Positions 25,229 through 33,731 of a DNA stretch of 64,000 nucleotides are shown piece after piece. The first letter of the stretch is position 1. Each line of letters begins with the position of its first letter. The position numbers and the translations under genes are program-made. The stretch spans positions 5,580,001 to 5,644,000 of the forward strand of contig NZ_CP016594.1 of the NCBI RefSeq assembly GCF_001698225.1, given 5' to 3'. The stretch comes from Gordonia terrae. GTDB lineage: Bacteria > Actinomycetota > Actinomycetes > Mycobacteriales > Mycobacteriaceae. The notes beneath the pieces were generated by a model. The model made no database searches and was not told the DNA's origin. It worked only from the letters and a program-made list of their open reading frames with translations.

Positions 25229-25794
25229 GAGACGGGTTCCTCGTGTGGTTCGTTTGCTGGACAGGGCGATTGGGCGGTCTCCGCGTCGATCATGAATCCC
25301 AGGTAGTGACCGGTCCGGCGCGAGACGTGGTGGTACACGAGGAGATCGCGACGACATCCGGCGCAGGCGACGACATCGTCGATCGCCGCCGCCGTACGCG
25401 TGACCGAGCGGCAGTGCGCACAGAAGACCTCGACGGTGACCTCCGCTGCGGACGCCGCGGGAACGACGGTGATCTCGTCGTCCTCGAGGCCGGCACCGAG
25501 CGCCACCGCGCGCAGGGTCAACGCCGATCCCGCATCGGCTGCGATCCAGACCCGGACGCCGACAACGGCTTCGGTCAGCGCACTGCCCAGTTGGGCGGCG
25601 GCGGTGTCGGTGTCACCGTGGATCCGGGTCGTGACTTGCGGTGGCAGTGCGGACTCCCAACGCGCAAGGGTCTCGGCGACGTCTCCGACACCGACCAGCA
25701 CGTAGGAACTGCCGGTCGGCACCGGCGACGTCGCCTCGATCGGACCACCGGGGCGTGCCCACGCCGGCACGCTGGAGAAGGCGATCTGCGACAT
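25225..25794 (-). CDS. Stand-alone dimethylamine-monooxygenase-like small subunit
   Basis: A 189-residue soluble protein beginning MSQIAFSSVPAWARPGG. The central region is alpha/beta; the C-terminal third has VFCAHCRSVTRTAAAIDDVV followed by ACAGCRRDLLVYHHVSRRTG, a CxxC/CxxC pair with a YHH segment that matches the C-terminus of the fusion protein at 22692. It matches the small dimethylamine monooxygenase subunit annotated in some databases as DmmA-like. It probably bridges reductase and heme subunits. It follows the cupin gene by 9 bp and overlaps the next reductase gene. Confidence 0.75.
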   Translation of the reverse strand: MSQIAFSSVPAWARPGGPIEATSPVPTGSSYVLVGVGDVAETLARWESALPPQVTTRIHGDTDTAAAQLGSALTEAVVGVRVWIAADAGSALTLRAVALGAGLEDDEITVVPAASAAEVTVEVFCAHCRSVTRTAAAIDDVVACAGCRRDLLVYHHVSRRTGHYLGFMIDAETAQSPCPANEPHEEPVS

Positions 25795-25803
25795 GGCCGC
25801 GGC

Positions 25804-26187
25804 TCAGAGGAGGGTGGCGTCGCGCAGCCCGGTGTAGAAGGCGAGCGCATAGGCGGGGGTGCTGAAGTAGATCTTCGAACCCTTCGGGAAGAAGATCGCG
25901 TCCTTGGCCTTGGCGACCGTCTTCTGGCCGGTCTCCTTGTTCTCGAGGAGGAACTCACCTTCGAGAACGACCTTCATCTCGTCGTACTCGTATTCGTAGT
26001 ACAGCGGCTCGTCGGTGTGGCGCAGCTCGAAATAGCCGCTGCACATGGGACTTCCGTCCGGATTCTCGTAGACGTCGCCGATGAATCCCTCGGTTCCGGG
26101 GTACTCGGCTTCCGGCATCTTCGGCAGGTCTTCGTGTCCGCCGCTGGTCACGCGGAACTCCAACGCCTTGGCACTCTCGATTGTCAC
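25804..26187 (-). CDS. EutQ-like cupin protein, first gene of the N-demethylase operon
   Basis: A 127-residue single-domain cupin: YYEYEYDEMKVVLEGEFLLE and DAIFFPKGSKIYFSTPAYAL cover the two cupin motifs, of the type found in ethanolamine-utilization protein EutQ and related sugar/amine cupins. The conserved metal ligands are partly replaced. It may bind an amine, sense it, or protect an intermediate; no reaction can be assigned. As the promoter-proximal gene of a seven-gene operon with heme N-demethylases and Amt, it is likely to serve amine degradation. Confidence 0.7.
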   Translation of the reverse strand: MTIESAKALEFRVTSGGHEDLPKMPEAEYPGTEGFIGDVYENPDGSPMCSGYFELRHTDEPLYYEYEYDEMKVVLEGEFLLENKETGQKTVAKAKDAIFFPKGSKIYFSTPAYALAFYTGLRDATLL

Positions 26188-26742
26188 GATGCTCCTTCAC
26201 ATGTTTCACAGGGCGTAGTGGCCACCCGCGCCGCGGGAGACTCCCCTCAGTGGACTTTGTCCCCTGTTATGAAACAAGTGTCGTGTTTCCGCGGCGTGAC
26301 GGTTCTGTAATGGAGTGCTACGCAACTCAAACGCACCGCAGGGTCGACGATGGGGGCGCGAGTGAGCCAGGGGTACGTACTGTTCGTTTCGGCCCCGACT
26401 GCGCCGGGTACCGCGGTCGGCAAGCCGGCTCCGCTGCACGCAAGCGGTCCGGCCCAGGTGCCTGGTTGAGAACCCAGCCGGGCGCCGTCCCCGTTGAGTC
26501 CGTGTTCTAGCGCGGACCCCCGGGCACGATGCCCCCGTCCAATCGCCTCGCAGGTGCCTCGCCCCTGCGCGACAGCCAGATGGAGAGCACTATTGCGCCT
26601 TCGACCAGAGTCTGACAACATTCGTTCTCAGTTTGATCGGAGGGATCAGTGGGCCATCGGCGTCGAAGGGTGACGGTTGTCGTCGTTGTCGGTAGAGCAG
26701 ACGCGGCGACTGGGCCGACTATCATGCGCGGACGCCGGCGGG
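26188..26742. other. Intergenic region with divergent promoters
   Basis: This 555-bp gap separates the N-demethylase operon from the WhiB-like gene. It contains the GAAACA/TGTTTC element at 26271-26289. The open frames crossing it on both strands have arginine-rich, low-complexity products without recognisable domains and no ribosome site, so I call none of them genes. Nothing else was recognised. Confidence 0.6.
26271..26289. promoter_or_regulatory. Candidate cupin-XRE operator GAAACA-N7-TGTTTC
   Basis: Perfect 6-bp arms GAAACA (26271-26276) and TGTTTC (26284-26289) with a 7-nt spacer lie 84 bp upstream of the cupin gene that heads the N-demethylase operon. The arms share the GAAAC/GTTTC half-site of the element before the XRE regulator (13173-13185), although spacing differs. 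Confidence 0.35.
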
Positions 26743-27042
26743 ATGCCTGACATGCAACCCACGTGCACCTCGAACCCCGACGCGTGGTTTCCCGAACAGG
26801 GCACCGGCCCTCGGAGCCTGGCCAACCGGCACGCGCTGGACGGGTGCGTCCGCTGTCCCATCCGTCCCGGTTGTGCACGACTCGCACTCGACGATCCGAC
26901 CCACCTCACCGGCATCTGGGCGGGCGTCTACGTCCCGCCACCCGGATATCAGCACCGAGCGCGCACCCACGCTCTGAATCGCCTCCAGGCCATCGGGTTT
27001 CCCCTTACACAACCGAGCGAGGAGCGGCGGACGCCGGCGTGA
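26743..27042 (+). CDS. WhiB-like iron-sulfur transcription factor
   Basis: A 99-residue protein (ATG 26743, MPDMQPTCTSNPDAWFP). The four cluster cysteines are C8, C35, C38 and C44, giving the canonical C-X26-C-X2-C-X5-C pattern (GCVRCPIRPGCARLAL), followed by the GIWAGVY turn that corresponds to the G[I/V]WGG motif. WhiB proteins hold a 4Fe-4S cluster and act with the principal sigma factor, responding to redox or nitric oxide. The C-terminal tail is short and basic (HRARTHALNRLQ). It is not a close match to any one numbered WhiB class that I can name. It stands alone upstream of a small membrane protein gene. Confidence 0.85.
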   Translation: MPDMQPTCTSNPDAWFPEQGTGPRSLANRHALDGCVRCPIRPGCARLALDDPTHLTGIWAGVYVPPPGYQHRARTHALNRLQAIGFPLTQPSEERRTPA

Positions 27043-27189
27043 CGTCGTCACGGGGGTGACCCCGACGAGGTGATCGCGCCGCCCCGGCGTGCGGCCCGGT
27101 GGCCTGGTCGCGACTACCTGCGAGGTAGTGGCTTCTCGGAGGCCTGGGGCCGAATCTGGAAGCACGACGATTTCCAGAGGAGGTGTCCG

Positions 27190-27498
27190 ATGACCATCCA
27201 CCCGACCATCACGGGCACGCGGCCCAGTGCGCACGGTGCACCCACGACGTCGAGTCCGCGTTGGCTCACGGCGGTGATGCGGTGCGACCGTGCCCTGTCG
27301 TCGTGGTTCATCGGGGCGGGTTTCTTCTTCGCGCCGATCCTGTTGATGCTCGACCCATGGCCCGTCGCTGTCGTGATCGCCTGGGTCACGATCTCGGTGT
27401 CCGGGCTGTGGCTCGGGCTGCTCGGCGTGCTCATGGCCGCCGGTCTCGCCCAGGTGCTGCGCGCCGGTGAGGAGATACCCGACGAATTCTGGTCCGGC

Positions 27499-27522
<24 letters not shown>
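27190..27522 (+). CDS. Small hypothetical membrane protein
   Basis: A 110-residue protein starting MTIHPTITGTRPSAHG with an excellent ribosome site (AGAGGAGGTG just upstream). Two hydrophobic segments, WFIGAGFFFAPILLMLD and AVVIAWVTISVSGLWLGLLG, predict a hairpin membrane protein with a charged C-terminus (EEIPDEFWSGLLDYRIR). I do not recognise a family. Its last 24 bp overlap the end of the leuA remnant on the other strand. Confidence 0.6.
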
Positions 27523-28644
<1,122 letters not shown>

Positions 28645-28673
28645 GGTCGTCGGCAACGATCCGGCCAGGCCCG

Positions 28674-30149
28674 TCAGACCGGCTCGGGTACTGCGGTCTT
28701 CGGCGCTCCGGTCCGGCCACGGACGAGCGCGGCCGCCGCGATGAGCACGAGCGACAGGCAGGCCGCGACGACGAATGCGAGATGGATGCCGTCGGCACCC
28801 GCCTGCAGCGGGTTCACCCCATCGTCGATGGCCGACTGCGTACCCCGGGACATCAGCGTGATGAACAACGCGGTACCCGCCGCTCCGGCGACCTGCTGGA
28901 TCGTGCTGACCGTCGCGCTCCCGTGTGAGTACAGTTCGGGGCTCAGCGAACCCAGGGCCGAGGTCATCAACGGGGTCAACCCGAAAGCGATTCCGGCGCT
29001 GAGGATCACGTGGGCCGCGATCACCATGCCCAACGACGACCCGGCGTCGAGCGTGGTGAGCAACCACGTACCCGCGCTGACGGCGACCGTGCCGGGAAGA
29101 ACCAGCGGTCGTGCGCCGACCTTGTCGAACAGTGCTCCGACGAACGGCGCCAGCAGACCCATCACGAGACCGCCGGGCAACAGCACGAGGCCGGTGGTCA
29201 GGACATCCTTGCCCATCACGTTCTGCAGGTAGAGCGGCAGCAGGATGAGGGCGCCGAAGAGCGTCAGCATGAAGCCCGCCATCAGCACGACGGCCAGCCG
29301 GAACGGTGCGATCGCGAAGGTCCGCAGATCGAGCAGCGCCAGGCCGCGGTCGGCGAGTGTGAGCTGTCGCACGACGAACAGCGCCAGCGCGACGGCGCCG
29401 ACGAGCAGCGGCACCCATGGCGGGATCGGCGCGTGTCCACCCGCCGATTCCCCGATGCTGCTCAACCCGTACACGATTCCACCGAAGCCCAACGCCGACA
29501 GCGGGACCGAGATGATGTCGAGCTGCGCGGGGCGCCGCTCGGTGACATTGCGGACGAACACCCCGCCGAGGATCAGCGCGCCGATCGCGATCGGCAGCAC
29601 GATCCAGAACATGGCTCGCCAGCTGAGGGACTGCAGGATCAGACCGGACACCGTGGGCCCGACGGCCGGCGCCACCGCGATGACGATGGAGACCAGTCCC
29701 ATTGTCCGGCCGCGGTTCTGCTCCGGTACGACGTTGAGGATCGTCGTCATGAGAAGTGGAACCATCAGCGCGGTGCCGGATGCCTGCACCACGCGCGCGA
29801 CGATCAGCAGTTCGAAGCCCGGCGCCAGCGCGGCGACGAGGGTACCGATCGTGAACAGGCTCATCGCCGCGATGTAGATGGAGCGGAGGGTGAACCGCTG
29901 CATCAGGTACCCGGTGATCGGGATGACGATCGCCATCGTGAGCAAGAAGCCGCTGGTGAGCCACTGCGCGGTGGCGGCGGTGATGTCGAGATCGGTCATC
30001 AGAGTGGGCAACGCGACGCTGAGAATCGTCTCGTTGAGAATCACCACGAAGGCCGCGACGAGCAGCACGCCGATCAGCAGCACGGGGCTGCGATCCGTGC
30101 CGGTGGCGGAGCGGTTGCCGGCGCCCTGCAGGGCGGCGTTCTCGGTCAC
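28674..30149 (-). CDS. MFS drug efflux transporter, DHA2 (14-helix) family
   Basis: A 491-residue membrane protein (GTG 30149) with fourteen predicted helices. Helix 1 carries the DHA2 motif LNETILSVALPTLMTDL (motif D1-like), loop 2-3 has GYLMQRFTLRSIYIAAM (motif A region), and helix 5 has GLVSIVIAVAPAVGPTVSGL (antiporter motif C). This family exports drugs and cationic dyes in exchange for protons, as with EmrB/QacA. It is divergent from the TetR gene at 30273 with nested palindromes between them, a standard repressor-pump pair. The exported compound is unknown. Confidence 0.9.
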   Translation of the reverse strand: MTENAALQGAGNRSATGTDRSPVLLIGVLLVAAFVVILNETILSVALPTLMTDLDITAATAQWLTSGFLLTMAIVIPITGYLMQRFTLRSIYIAAMSLFTIGTLVAALAPGFELLIVARVVQASGTALMVPLLMTTILNVVPEQNRGRTMGLVSIVIAVAPAVGPTVSGLILQSLSWRAMFWIVLPIAIGALILGGVFVRNVTERRPAQLDIISVPLSALGFGGIVYGLSSIGESAGGHAPIPPWVPLLVGAVALALFVVRQLTLADRGLALLDLRTFAIAPFRLAVVLMAGFMLTLFGALILLPLYLQNVMGKDVLTTGLVLLPGGLVMGLLAPFVGALFDKVGARPLVLPGTVAVSAGTWLLTTLDAGSSLGMVIAAHVILSAGIAFGLTPLMTSALGSLSPELYSHGSATVSTIQQVAGAAGTALFITLMSRGTQSAIDDGVNPLQAGADGIHLAFVVAACLSLVLIAAAALVRGRTGAPKTAVPEPV

Positions 30150-30207
30150 AGTCGTTCTTCCATCGCGTCGGTCGTCCGGTCGATCACCAGAACGAAGCTA
30201 CCGGAAA

Positions 30208-30233
30208 GTGGCAGAGACTGCCACAGTGGCAGT
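30208..30233. promoter_or_regulatory. Overlapping TetR operator palindromes
   Basis: GTGGCAG-AGA-CTGCCAC (30208-30224) overlaps ACTGCCAC-A-GTGGCAGT (30217-30233); both have perfect arms. The two sites share the CTGCCAC half and lie between the divergent MFS and TetR genes, so one dimer pair could block both promoters. Confidence 0.7.
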
Positions 30234-30272
30234 AAATGACACTGACGCAGATCGCCGCGCTAGTCTCGACGC

Positions 30273-30896
30273 ATGCCAGATTCCTCCGAGACCGGTGGCC
30301 TTCGGGCCCGCCGGCGGGATGCGACGCGAATGGAGATCCACGAGGCCGCGGTGGATCTGTTCGAGCGCAACGGATTCGACGAGACGACCGTCGACGAGAT
30401 CGCCGCAGCGGCCGGGGTTTCCCCACGGACCTTCTTCCGCTACTTCCCGACCAAAGAAGAGTGCGTGCTGTTCGACCGCTTCGGTTTCGATCAGGCGCTC
30501 GACGACCACCTGGCGGACATCGACCCCGACACCCTGGCACTCGCCGACATCGAAGGTGTCTACCGGGCGCTGCTGGACGGATTCGGCGATCGCAGCGACG
30601 ACGTGTCCGCCCACTTCATGCGAGTGCAGAAGCTCGTGCTCGCGACCCCCACGCTGAGCAGAGCCGCACTCGGACGCTATGCCGACAAGTCACGCCGCCG
30701 TCCCGAGGCTCTCGGCGACCGGAGTTCGGCGCGCACTCGGGGCCAGATCAGGATGATCCTGGAGATCGCCAATCTCGAGGTCCAATGCGCGTTCGAGGAA
30801 TGGGTCGAGATCAACGAGGGTGCAGGCGCATCGGGGACGGCCCGCGCGCTGGTGGACGTCTATGACCACGTGTGTCGTCGGGTGCGGGAGCTGTAG
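30273..30896 (+). CDS. TetR-family repressor of the adjacent MFS pump
   Basis: A 207-residue protein. The N-terminal HTH (about 15-65) reads FERNGFDETTVDEIAAAAGV then SPRTFFRYFPTKEECV, the common TetR form with the FRYFPTKEE signature. The C-terminal helices form the ligand pocket, with no recognisable subfamily motif beyond the general TetR fold. Divergent position and the palindromes at 30208-30233 make it the likely repressor of the MFS gene and of itself. Confidence 0.9.
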   Translation: MPDSSETGGLRARRRDATRMEIHEAAVDLFERNGFDETTVDEIAAAAGVSPRTFFRYFPTKEECVLFDRFGFDQALDDHLADIDPDTLALADIEGVYRALLDGFGDRSDDVSAHFMRVQKLVLATPTLSRAALGRYADKSRRRPEALGDRSSARTRGQIRMILEIANLEVQCAFEEWVEINEGAGASGTARALVDVYDHVCRRVREL

Positions 30897-30915
30897 GACG
30901 ACGCCGCCGCTCGGT

Positions 30916-32256
30916 TCAGTCCAGCCAATCCAGCACGGACGCCGCAGTCCAGCTCTGCTGCATGCTGCCGAGCGGCTCACCGGTGAACGGTTCGTAGTAC
31001 TCGGCGAACGTGCCGTCGGTCGCTTGCCGGAGCCCCTCCTCACGCAGGCGTGCCGACCGTTCGGTCCAACCCCGTCGGGCGAATGCCCAACTGAAGAGCC
31101 AGGTCATCACCGGCCAGACCGGGCCACGCCAGTACTCGCGGGGACGGAAGTCCGCCGAGATCGGCGACGTCGACGGCGGGACCGCGTAGCGCAGGTCCGG
31201 GTGACCGCAGTACCGCGGGCCGTCGAAGAGTCGGAGCAGGGCGCGTTCGCGGTCCCGGGAGAGGCCACCGCACAGCAGCGGCGCGAACACCGCGATCGTC
31301 TCGGTGTTGATCCACGAGTTTGCACGCAGGTCGAAATCCCGTGCGGCCCCGTTTCGGTCGTTGGCGGCGGAGACGACCCCGGCCCGGAAACGGTCGGCCC
31401 ACGCGCGGAGGTCGCGCACATCCGACCGCGGTTTGGAGTAGTCCTCCCCGATGGTGGCCAGCACGTCGCAGGCAACGGCGAAGATGGCGCTGACGAAGAC
31501 GTCCTCGACCGCGAAGTCCATCACCTTGGGAAGCAGCTCGTCGTCGTAGCCGGCGCGCTTCATCTGTTCGACGAGCCAGATGTACCGGTCGTACTCGAGG
31601 TCGGTGGGGCGCATCGACGAATCGTCGACGTGGTCGAGGTCGGCCCGTCGATACGGCGGAAGGTCGAGGCCGGGAACGACATTGGCGTACGCCGAATCCC
31701 AGCGGGGCGAATTGTCCATCCCCGACTCCCACCCGTGGAAGATCGTGATCCGACCACGCCCGTTGGGATCCCGAGCGTGCGCCAGCCAGCGATGCCAGCG
31801 GACGAGCGAACTCCAGCGCCGGTCGATGAACTCGTTGGCCACGGCGCGGGTGGTGCGTCCATGGCGTCGGGAGTGATCGAGGATCCGCTGCACCGCGATC
31901 GCGTGTACGGGCGGCTGGGTGATGCCGGAGGTGTCGGGGAAATCGGGCGCGCACTCGGCCAGTCGGGCGCACTCCCATCGGGCCGGCCCGGGGAAATATC
32001 CGTCGCGGCCGTTGGCGAACACGATGTGCGGGATCATGCCGTTGCGCCACTGCGCCGACAGCAGGGTGTCCATCTCGATGACGGCTCGTTCCACCGACAA
32101 CGGCGCCAGCCCGACCGTGACGAATGCCGCGTCCCAGCTCCACATGTGCGGATACAACTTGGGCGCAGCGCTTGTCATCGTGCCCAGGTCATTGCCTCGG
32201 AGCAGGTACGCGGCACGTGCCGAGAGCTGCGTTGGGGTGAATCCGTACCTGGCCAC
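30916..32256 (-). CDS. ggh: Glucosylglycerate hydrolase (GH63)
   Basis: A 446-residue (alpha/alpha)6-barrel glycosidase, the same length as the Mycolicibacterium hassiacum glucosylglycerate hydrolase. Strongly conserved blocks include RAAYLLRGNDLGTMT, YPHMWSWDAAFVTVGLAPL, HGWESGMDNSPRWDSAYAN and EYYEPFTGEPLGSMQQSW, which contain the acid/base pair. It releases glucose from glucosylglycerate, a compatible solute built up under nitrogen limitation and used again when growth resumes. GTG 32256 is chosen because it aligns with the known N-terminus; upstream codons overlap the divergent SDR. No other glucosylglycerate gene is nearby. The link to the nitrogen-recycling genes at 12-26 kb is only suggestive. 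Confidence 0.9.
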   Translation of the reverse strand: MARYGFTPTQLSARAAYLLRGNDLGTMTSAAPKLYPHMWSWDAAFVTVGLAPLSVERAVIEMDTLLSAQWRNGMIPHIVFANGRDGYFPGPARWECARLAECAPDFPDTSGITQPPVHAIAVQRILDHSRRHGRTTRAVANEFIDRRWSSLVRWHRWLAHARDPNGRGRITIFHGWESGMDNSPRWDSAYANVVPGLDLPPYRRADLDHVDDSSMRPTDLEYDRYIWLVEQMKRAGYDDELLPKVMDFAVEDVFVSAIFAVACDVLATIGEDYSKPRSDVRDLRAWADRFRAGVVSAANDRNGAARDFDLRANSWINTETIAVFAPLLCGGLSRDRERALLRLFDGPRYCGHPDLRYAVPPSTSPISADFRPREYWRGPVWPVMTWLFSWAFARRGWTERSARLREEGLRQATDGTFAEYYEPFTGEPLGSMQQSWTAASVLDWLD

Positions 32257-32341
32257 GTCGACGATTGTGCCCCGCGACGTCGGCGTGTGCTCATCGAGCC
32301 CGACGCGGCTCCCGGTCGCCGATTCCCAGTAGGGTCGAGGC

Positions 32342-33022
32342 GTGCCCACCGCGTTGATCACCGGGGCGAGCCGTGGCCTCGGAGCCGAGATCGCCCGCCA
32401 GCTCGCGCCCACCCACGACCTTCTCCTGGGCGGACGACCCTCTCCCGAACTCGACCGACTGGCCACCGAACTCGACGGGGCGAGCACCTTCGCCGTCGAC
32501 CTCACCGACTACGACGAGGTCGAGGCCGCCGTGGAGGCGATCAACGAACTCGACGTACTCGTCCACAACGCCGGAGTGGCCAGCAGCCTCGAGCCGGTCG
32601 CGGAGACCCCCGTCGAGGAATGGCAGCACGTCCTCGAGGTGAACCTCGTCGCGGTCGCCGAACTGACGCGGCTGCTCCTGCCCGCGTTGCGAGCGGCCGG
32701 CGGCCACGTCGTGTTCATCAACTCGGGCGCGGGACGCCGGGTGAACCCCGGTTGGACCCCCTACGCCGCGAGCAAGTTCGGGGTGCGTGCGCTGGCCGAC
32801 GGATTGCGGGCCGAGGAACCGACTCTTCGCGTGACGTCTGTCTTCCCCGGGCGCATCGACACCGACATGCAGCGTGACATCGTCGCCATCGAAGGGGACG
32901 ACTACGACGGGTCGCGGTTCCTGCGTCCCGCGACCGTCGCCCGCGCCGTCGTGCAGGCCGTCTCCACCCCGGCCGACGCCCACCCCGAAGAAATCGTGCT
33001 CAGGCCGACCGGGCGGGGGTGA
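32342..33022 (+). CDS. Short-chain dehydrogenase/reductase
   Basis: A 226-residue classical SDR (GTG 32342). The cofactor motif is TGASRGLGAEIARQL, with NAG in LVHNAGVASS, the catalytic serine in FINSGAGRRV and the YxxxK pair in YAASKFGVRAL. The Arg residues after the Gly-rich loop and strand 2 suggest NADPH. The protein is short for the family, without extension. It is divergent from the glucosylglycerate hydrolase gene and ends in the inverted-repeat hairpin at 33046-33149. The substrate is unknown. Confidence 0.88.
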   Translation: MPTALITGASRGLGAEIARQLAPTHDLLLGGRPSPELDRLATELDGASTFAVDLTDYDEVEAAVEAINELDVLVHNAGVASSLEPVAETPVEEWQHVLEVNLVAVAELTRLLLPALRAAGGHVVFINSGAGRRVNPGWTPYAASKFGVRALADGLRAEEPTLRVTSVFPGRIDTDMQRDIVAIEGDDYDGSRFLRPATVARAVVQAVSTPADAHPEEIVLRPTGRG

Positions 33023-33045
33023 CCCTTCCTGAGCGTCCGTATTCT

Positions 33046-33182
33046 CTGCTCCCTGAGGTGCGAGCGAAGCGAGCCACGAAGGGCCCGCAAGGTGTCTCAC
33101 CAGGCCCTTCGTGGCTCGTCGCTTGCGCTCCTCGCACCTCAGGGAGCAGAGGGGCCGCCGTTCGCTCGCACCTCAGGGAGCA
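33046..33182. repeat. Inverted repeat built from dispersed CGCACCTCAGGGAGCA elements
   Basis: Left arm 33046-33085 (CTGCTCCCTGAGGTGCGAG through CGAGCCACGAAGGGCC) pairs with right arm 33103-33149, which carries the same sequence inverted with a 7-nt insertion. A further direct copy is at 33164-33182. It sits between the convergent SDR and ketosteroid-isomerase-like genes and could act as a bidirectional terminator. Confidence 0.8.
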
Positions 33183-33195
33183 GAACGGAGCCCGC

Positions 33196-33585
33196 TCAGA
33201 GCTGCTTGAGATCCGACTGCTGCCAGACCGCGCGCATCGTCGACACCTTGCCCTCGGCGTCGAAGACCATGATGTCGACGGGGGTGATCTCGAAGGCAAG
33301 TCCGGCGGTCTTGGTGACCAGGGTGAACTCGAAGACGGCGGTGTCGCCGGCGATCTTCTTCCACTTGAGCGTCGCGGTGCGCTCGGCCATCCCGGTGATC
33401 ACCGAGTAGAACTCGACAAGCTGCTCCCGGGTGTCGCGGATATCCGCGCCGATGGGGTCCTCAACGGTCGCGTCAGCCGCGTACAGGTCGGCGATCTGTT
33501 CGGCGGTACCCGAGTTGAGCAGCTCGATGTAGGCATCGACGGCAGCGTCGATCTTCTCGGCGAGCCCGGCTTGTTCCACGGTCAT
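33196..33585 (-). CDS. Ketosteroid-isomerase-like (SnoaL/NTF2 fold) protein, KstR-regulated
   Basis: A 129-residue single-domain protein starting MTVEQAGLAEKIDAAVDAYI with ribosome site GGAGG. YIELLNSGTAEQIADLYAAD and VEDPIGADIRDTREQLVEFY match delta5-3-ketosteroid isomerases, with DPIG in the position typical of that group; the catalytic Tyr/Asp set is only partly recognisable by eye. It resembles the mycobacterial Rv0760c-type protein. The perfect KstR box 17 bp upstream supports a role in steroid or cholesterol degradation, although no other steroid gene is in the window. Confidence 0.78.
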   Translation of the reverse strand: MTVEQAGLAEKIDAAVDAYIELLNSGTAEQIADLYAADATVEDPIGADIRDTREQLVEFYSVITGMAERTATLKWKKIAGDTAVFEFTLVTKTAGLAFEITPVDIMVFDAEGKVSTMRAVWQQSDLKQL

Positions 33586-33601
33586 GAATCCTCCAGAAAA
33601 G

Positions 33602-33615
33602 TAGAACGTGTTCTA
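33602..33615. promoter_or_regulatory. KstR box TAGAACGTGTTCTA
   Basis: The sequence fits the published KstR consensus TnnAACnnGTTnnA exactly and is nearly a perfect palindrome (TAGAAC/GTTCTA). It lies immediately upstream of the ribosome site of the ketosteroid-isomerase-like gene, where KstR binding would repress transcription until cholesterol-derived CoA thioesters are present. Confidence 0.85.
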
Positions 33616-33731
33616 GTTCGGCACGGTAGCACGGCGTCCGTCAACCGGTGGATGATTCCGGTGCACCGTCGCAGTTGTTTGATACGTTCGCCGCACAGTT
33701 CTCCAGCGCGGAAAGGCCGGTGCACTTCTCG

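Noticed and set aside
26181..26621. Small open frames in the gap before the WhiB-like gene
   Set aside because: Products of about 110-125 residues on both strands show no family resemblance, no ribosome site and biased Arg-rich composition.
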